64,000 nt of DNA, from assembly GCA_019925095.2 (NCBI GenBank), contig CM034411.1, forward strand, positions 6,115,501 to 6,179,500. The letters run 5' to 3'. Below, in pieces: positions 62,035 through 64,000 of this stretch. A model generated the notes under the pieces. It was not told where the DNA came from. It saw only the letters and a program-made list of their open reading frames with translations, and did not search any database. Within the stretch, counting starts at the first letter, position 1. Each line of letters opens with the position of its first letter. A program made the position numbers and the translations under genes. This DNA comes from Dendrolimus kikuchii. Its lineage: Eukaryota > Arthropoda > Insecta > Lepidoptera > Lasiocampidae.

Positions 62035-62519
62035 AGAAATTGGTTGATTTCAAGCCGCAGAAAAAGATCAACCAATTTCTGAGACCTGTGAAATGCAATA
62101 TCCCACTCCAGGATGCAGGGGTCTACAAGCTTGATTGTGAGTGTGGATTGTCATACATTGGGCAAACAAAGAGGAGCATAAAAACACGAGTAAAAGAACA
62201 CATTGCTGACATGAAACACACAAGGTCTACGAAGTCTGCGATCAGTGAACACACGCTGGATAAACCCAACCACTACATCAGATTCGATAACCCACAAATC
62301 CTCGCGGAAGAGAATCGTTTCATACCTAGAATGATGCGTGAGGCTATTGAAATCAAAAAACACCCAAATTTCAATAGAGAAGATGGTTGGCAAGTACCAC
62401 CTGTTTGGGATCCAATTATCAAAACTATTAAGACCCAAACCCAGCAAAAACCAGCTGCCAGACCTCAAGACACTGTGAGCTCTTTCTGCGTACAACGGAA
62501 CACAAACCAACTTGACTGA
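62035..62519 (+). pseudogene. Penelope-like element GIY-YIG endonuclease fragment
   Basis: The frame ending at TGA 62517-62519 encodes a GIY-YIG nuclease: CECGLSYIGQTKRSIKTRVK and EHIADMKHTRSTKSAISEH, then RFIPRMMREAIEIKKH near the C-terminus. The YIG, the following Arg residues and the Cys pair before it are typical of Penelope endonucleases, which cut the target site. The reverse-transcriptase part is absent. The left arm has the same C-terminal part on the minus strand (61698-62010) but lacks the YIG motif. Confidence 0.87.
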
Positions 62520-62786
62520 TAATTACTTTTATTTATCCTTCCACCCATTTTAATATTATATAAAATTATTAGAGCTAGGCATGTTTGGTGAAGAGTTTCT
62601 TGCGCCGCTTCTTCTCTTCAAGCCATAACATGTTGCGAAGCGGTAGTAAATTAGATTAGGCTCCCATAGAGTAAATAATAACCATAAACAAAATTAAAAA
62701 TAAAATTAAATAATTAAAATTAATAAGTTGGCGGTAGGCTAAATAAAACTTTAACAATACTCGTTGACACTTGACATCTTTGTCTT

Positions 62787-62824
62787 CCGTGATCACGGCC
62801 ACTGAAAAGTGGCCGAAACGTCGG
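62787..62824 (+). ncRNA. Hammerhead-like motif in Penelope terminal sequence
   Basis: GTGATCA, then a GGCCAC/GTGGCC stem with a TGAAAA loop, then GAAAC and GTC. Hammerhead ribozymes need CUGANGA, a stem, then GAAA, and are known from Penelope-like elements. Two core bases differ and one extra C lies before the stem, so activity is doubtful. Inverted copies are at 61398-61436, 10711-10749 and 16473-16508. Confidence 0.35.
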
Positions 62825-62894
62825 AAAAACCAAAATCAAATAAAATTACCGCGCTTAAAACCGTTAAAACGTAGTTTTATTATAAATATTCCTT

Positions 62895-63650
62895 GTTCAA
62901 ATGCAAAATAATATATAATAGAATCAAATGGAAATTCTCTTAAGGGCCCTCTACATACGTCCGAGGATGTCGCTTTCGTGCGAGAGTGTAGTGTGCCTAC
63001 TAAGATGCACCTAGAACTAAAAATACAATAAGTTAATAGAATTTACTCATAAAACACACAGGCGTTAATATTGTATAATACATACAAACTATTCAAAAAA
63101 GTAATGTCCATAAAATTCACGGCAATGAGGCGGAAACTCAGCATCATGCTTGATAAAATGACTTTGAACTTCCACTCGCCGACAAGTGGTGCGGTGGTTA
63201 AATGGAAACTCAGGGCACCGAATCAAATATGTGTAACCTGACCATAACGTCTAAAACGAGAACTATTTTTTTTGACTTCTGGCAATATTCTATTTTATCT
63301 GTAGTTAAAGTCAGTGAATCGTAAACAAAACGAATTTATCCATGTTATTTTAATTTTAACGTTGATCATAGTCTATAATCCGCTAAAAATAACTAAATAC
63401 GCATGTAACAATATCAAGTTTCACGTGAGCAGTGATTTTTAAAGTTTACCAAGGATGTAAATGTAGTGGAATTTGAAGCAAACAATTTTTCGTTATAATT
63501 CGACGATATTTACCAAAGGATAGCCGATAGGATAGGTTTGTAATGGTTAGTCAAATAATTTTAATCAAATACATGTTCTGTTAACTACCATGAGGTATTA
63601 AAGCTCTTGTTTACAAAATTATAATCATTATTATTAAAGTAAATATAGGC
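62895..63650. other. Unassigned intron sequence downstream of exon 28
   Basis: No repeat family or coding motif was recognised. Confidence 0.5.
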
Positions 63651-64000
63651 TATGTTGACAAAAAGAATGTTAAACTACAAGATGGATGGGTACAGATGTA
63701 AAGGTAGACCAAAAAAATGAGAAGATGATATGATGATTTGTAGTGTGACAGAACATGTATGTCAGAATTTATTTATTTGGCACACAAAACAAGAAACAGC
63801 TAAAAGTTACATATTTCATATTTTGTATAAATTATTCGGTCTAAGCTGTAACTCTAAACATGTGAGCACATAATGTACCATATTACAGCTGAGATGAGAA
63901 TGTTGAGATGGATGTGTGGTGTTACAAGAATGGATAAGGTGAGAAATGAGTACATAAGGGGATCTTTGAAAGTTGCACCTGTGACAGAAAAATTGAGAGA
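63650..64000 (+). pseudogene. RTE-like reverse transcriptase fragments at the window edge
   Basis: [18 protein letters not shown] at about 63667-63718, and [20 protein letters not shown] through [10 protein letters not shown] at about 63890-64000. Both match the copy at 59402-59990, but in the opposite of normal order, so two pieces or a rearrangement are present. It runs off the window. Confidence 0.8.

Larger units (their letters stand above)
61315..62882. mobile_element. Snap-back (inverted) pair of Penelope-like element 3' ends
   Basis: Two inverted arms of about 700 bases (61315-62031 minus, 62059-62882 plus) with a short asymmetric centre. The 12-base TAAATATTCCTT lies directly outside both arms (61303-61314 and 62883-62894), so the pair looks like one insertion. 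The right arm carries the end of a Penelope polyprotein. Known: Penelope-like elements often occur as inverted or tandem partial copies. Confidence 0.87.

Overview
The window is eukaryotic, AT-rich and densely filled with transposable elements. It looks like an insect genome, most probably a moth or butterfly. The main reasons are a DD37D-type mariner family in two copies, many short 'CTAGT'-ending Helitron-like elements, short Lep1-like repeats, an inverted Penelope-like element, and a single host gene with many short exons in long repeat-packed introns. The organism is inferred from repeat style only.

One host gene can be supported. It is the orthologue of p190 RhoGAP (Drosophila RhoGAPp190; vertebrate ARHGAP35/ARHGAP5), on the + strand. 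Reading it exon by exon with splice phases gives 28 coding exons from the ATG at 5058 to a donor at 61248, about 1,193 codons over 56 kb. In order they encode an N-terminal GTPase-like domain (exons 1-5), four FF domains (exons 6-12), two pseudoGTPase domains (exons 13-21), and a polar, proline- and histidine-containing linker (exons 21-28). The catalytic RhoGAP domain is not in the window and should lie beyond position 64000. The reading frame joins at every junction except exon 5 to exon 6, where one exon (length 2 mod 3, probably about 100 bases) was not found. The intron after exon 27 has a GC donor.

Layout: 1-5057 is upstream sequence with repeat fragments and no gene. Positions 5058-14531 hold exons 1-5. 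Positions 14532-23847 are an intron region filled by hairpin repeats, Helitron and Penelope fragments and a BEL/Pao retrotransposon on the - strand (17110-22719), whose gag and pol parts are split by one in-frame TGA. Positions 23848-38297 hold exons 6-15 with solo LTRs, SINE-like repeats and a family of tandem repeat blocks. Positions 38298-51203 hold exons 16-19 with two decayed mariner copies, a Helitron-like element containing a 118-base tandem array, a tRNA-derived SINE and a pogo-like TIR element. Positions 51204-61248 hold exons 20-28, two long perfect palindromes, and a 40-base minisatellite with a retrotransposon tail inserted in it. Positions 61249-64000 hold a snap-back Penelope-like pair flanked by a 12-base direct repeat, then a non-LTR retrotransposon fragment running off the end.

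No CRISPR, operon, rRNA gene or convincing tRNA gene was seen. I do not see a clearly new biological system. The most unusual items are the snap-back Penelope insertion with a hammerhead-like motif, the two perfect palindromes, the BEL/Pao 3' junction with its in-frame stop, and the GC-AG intron and unresolved exon in the host gene.
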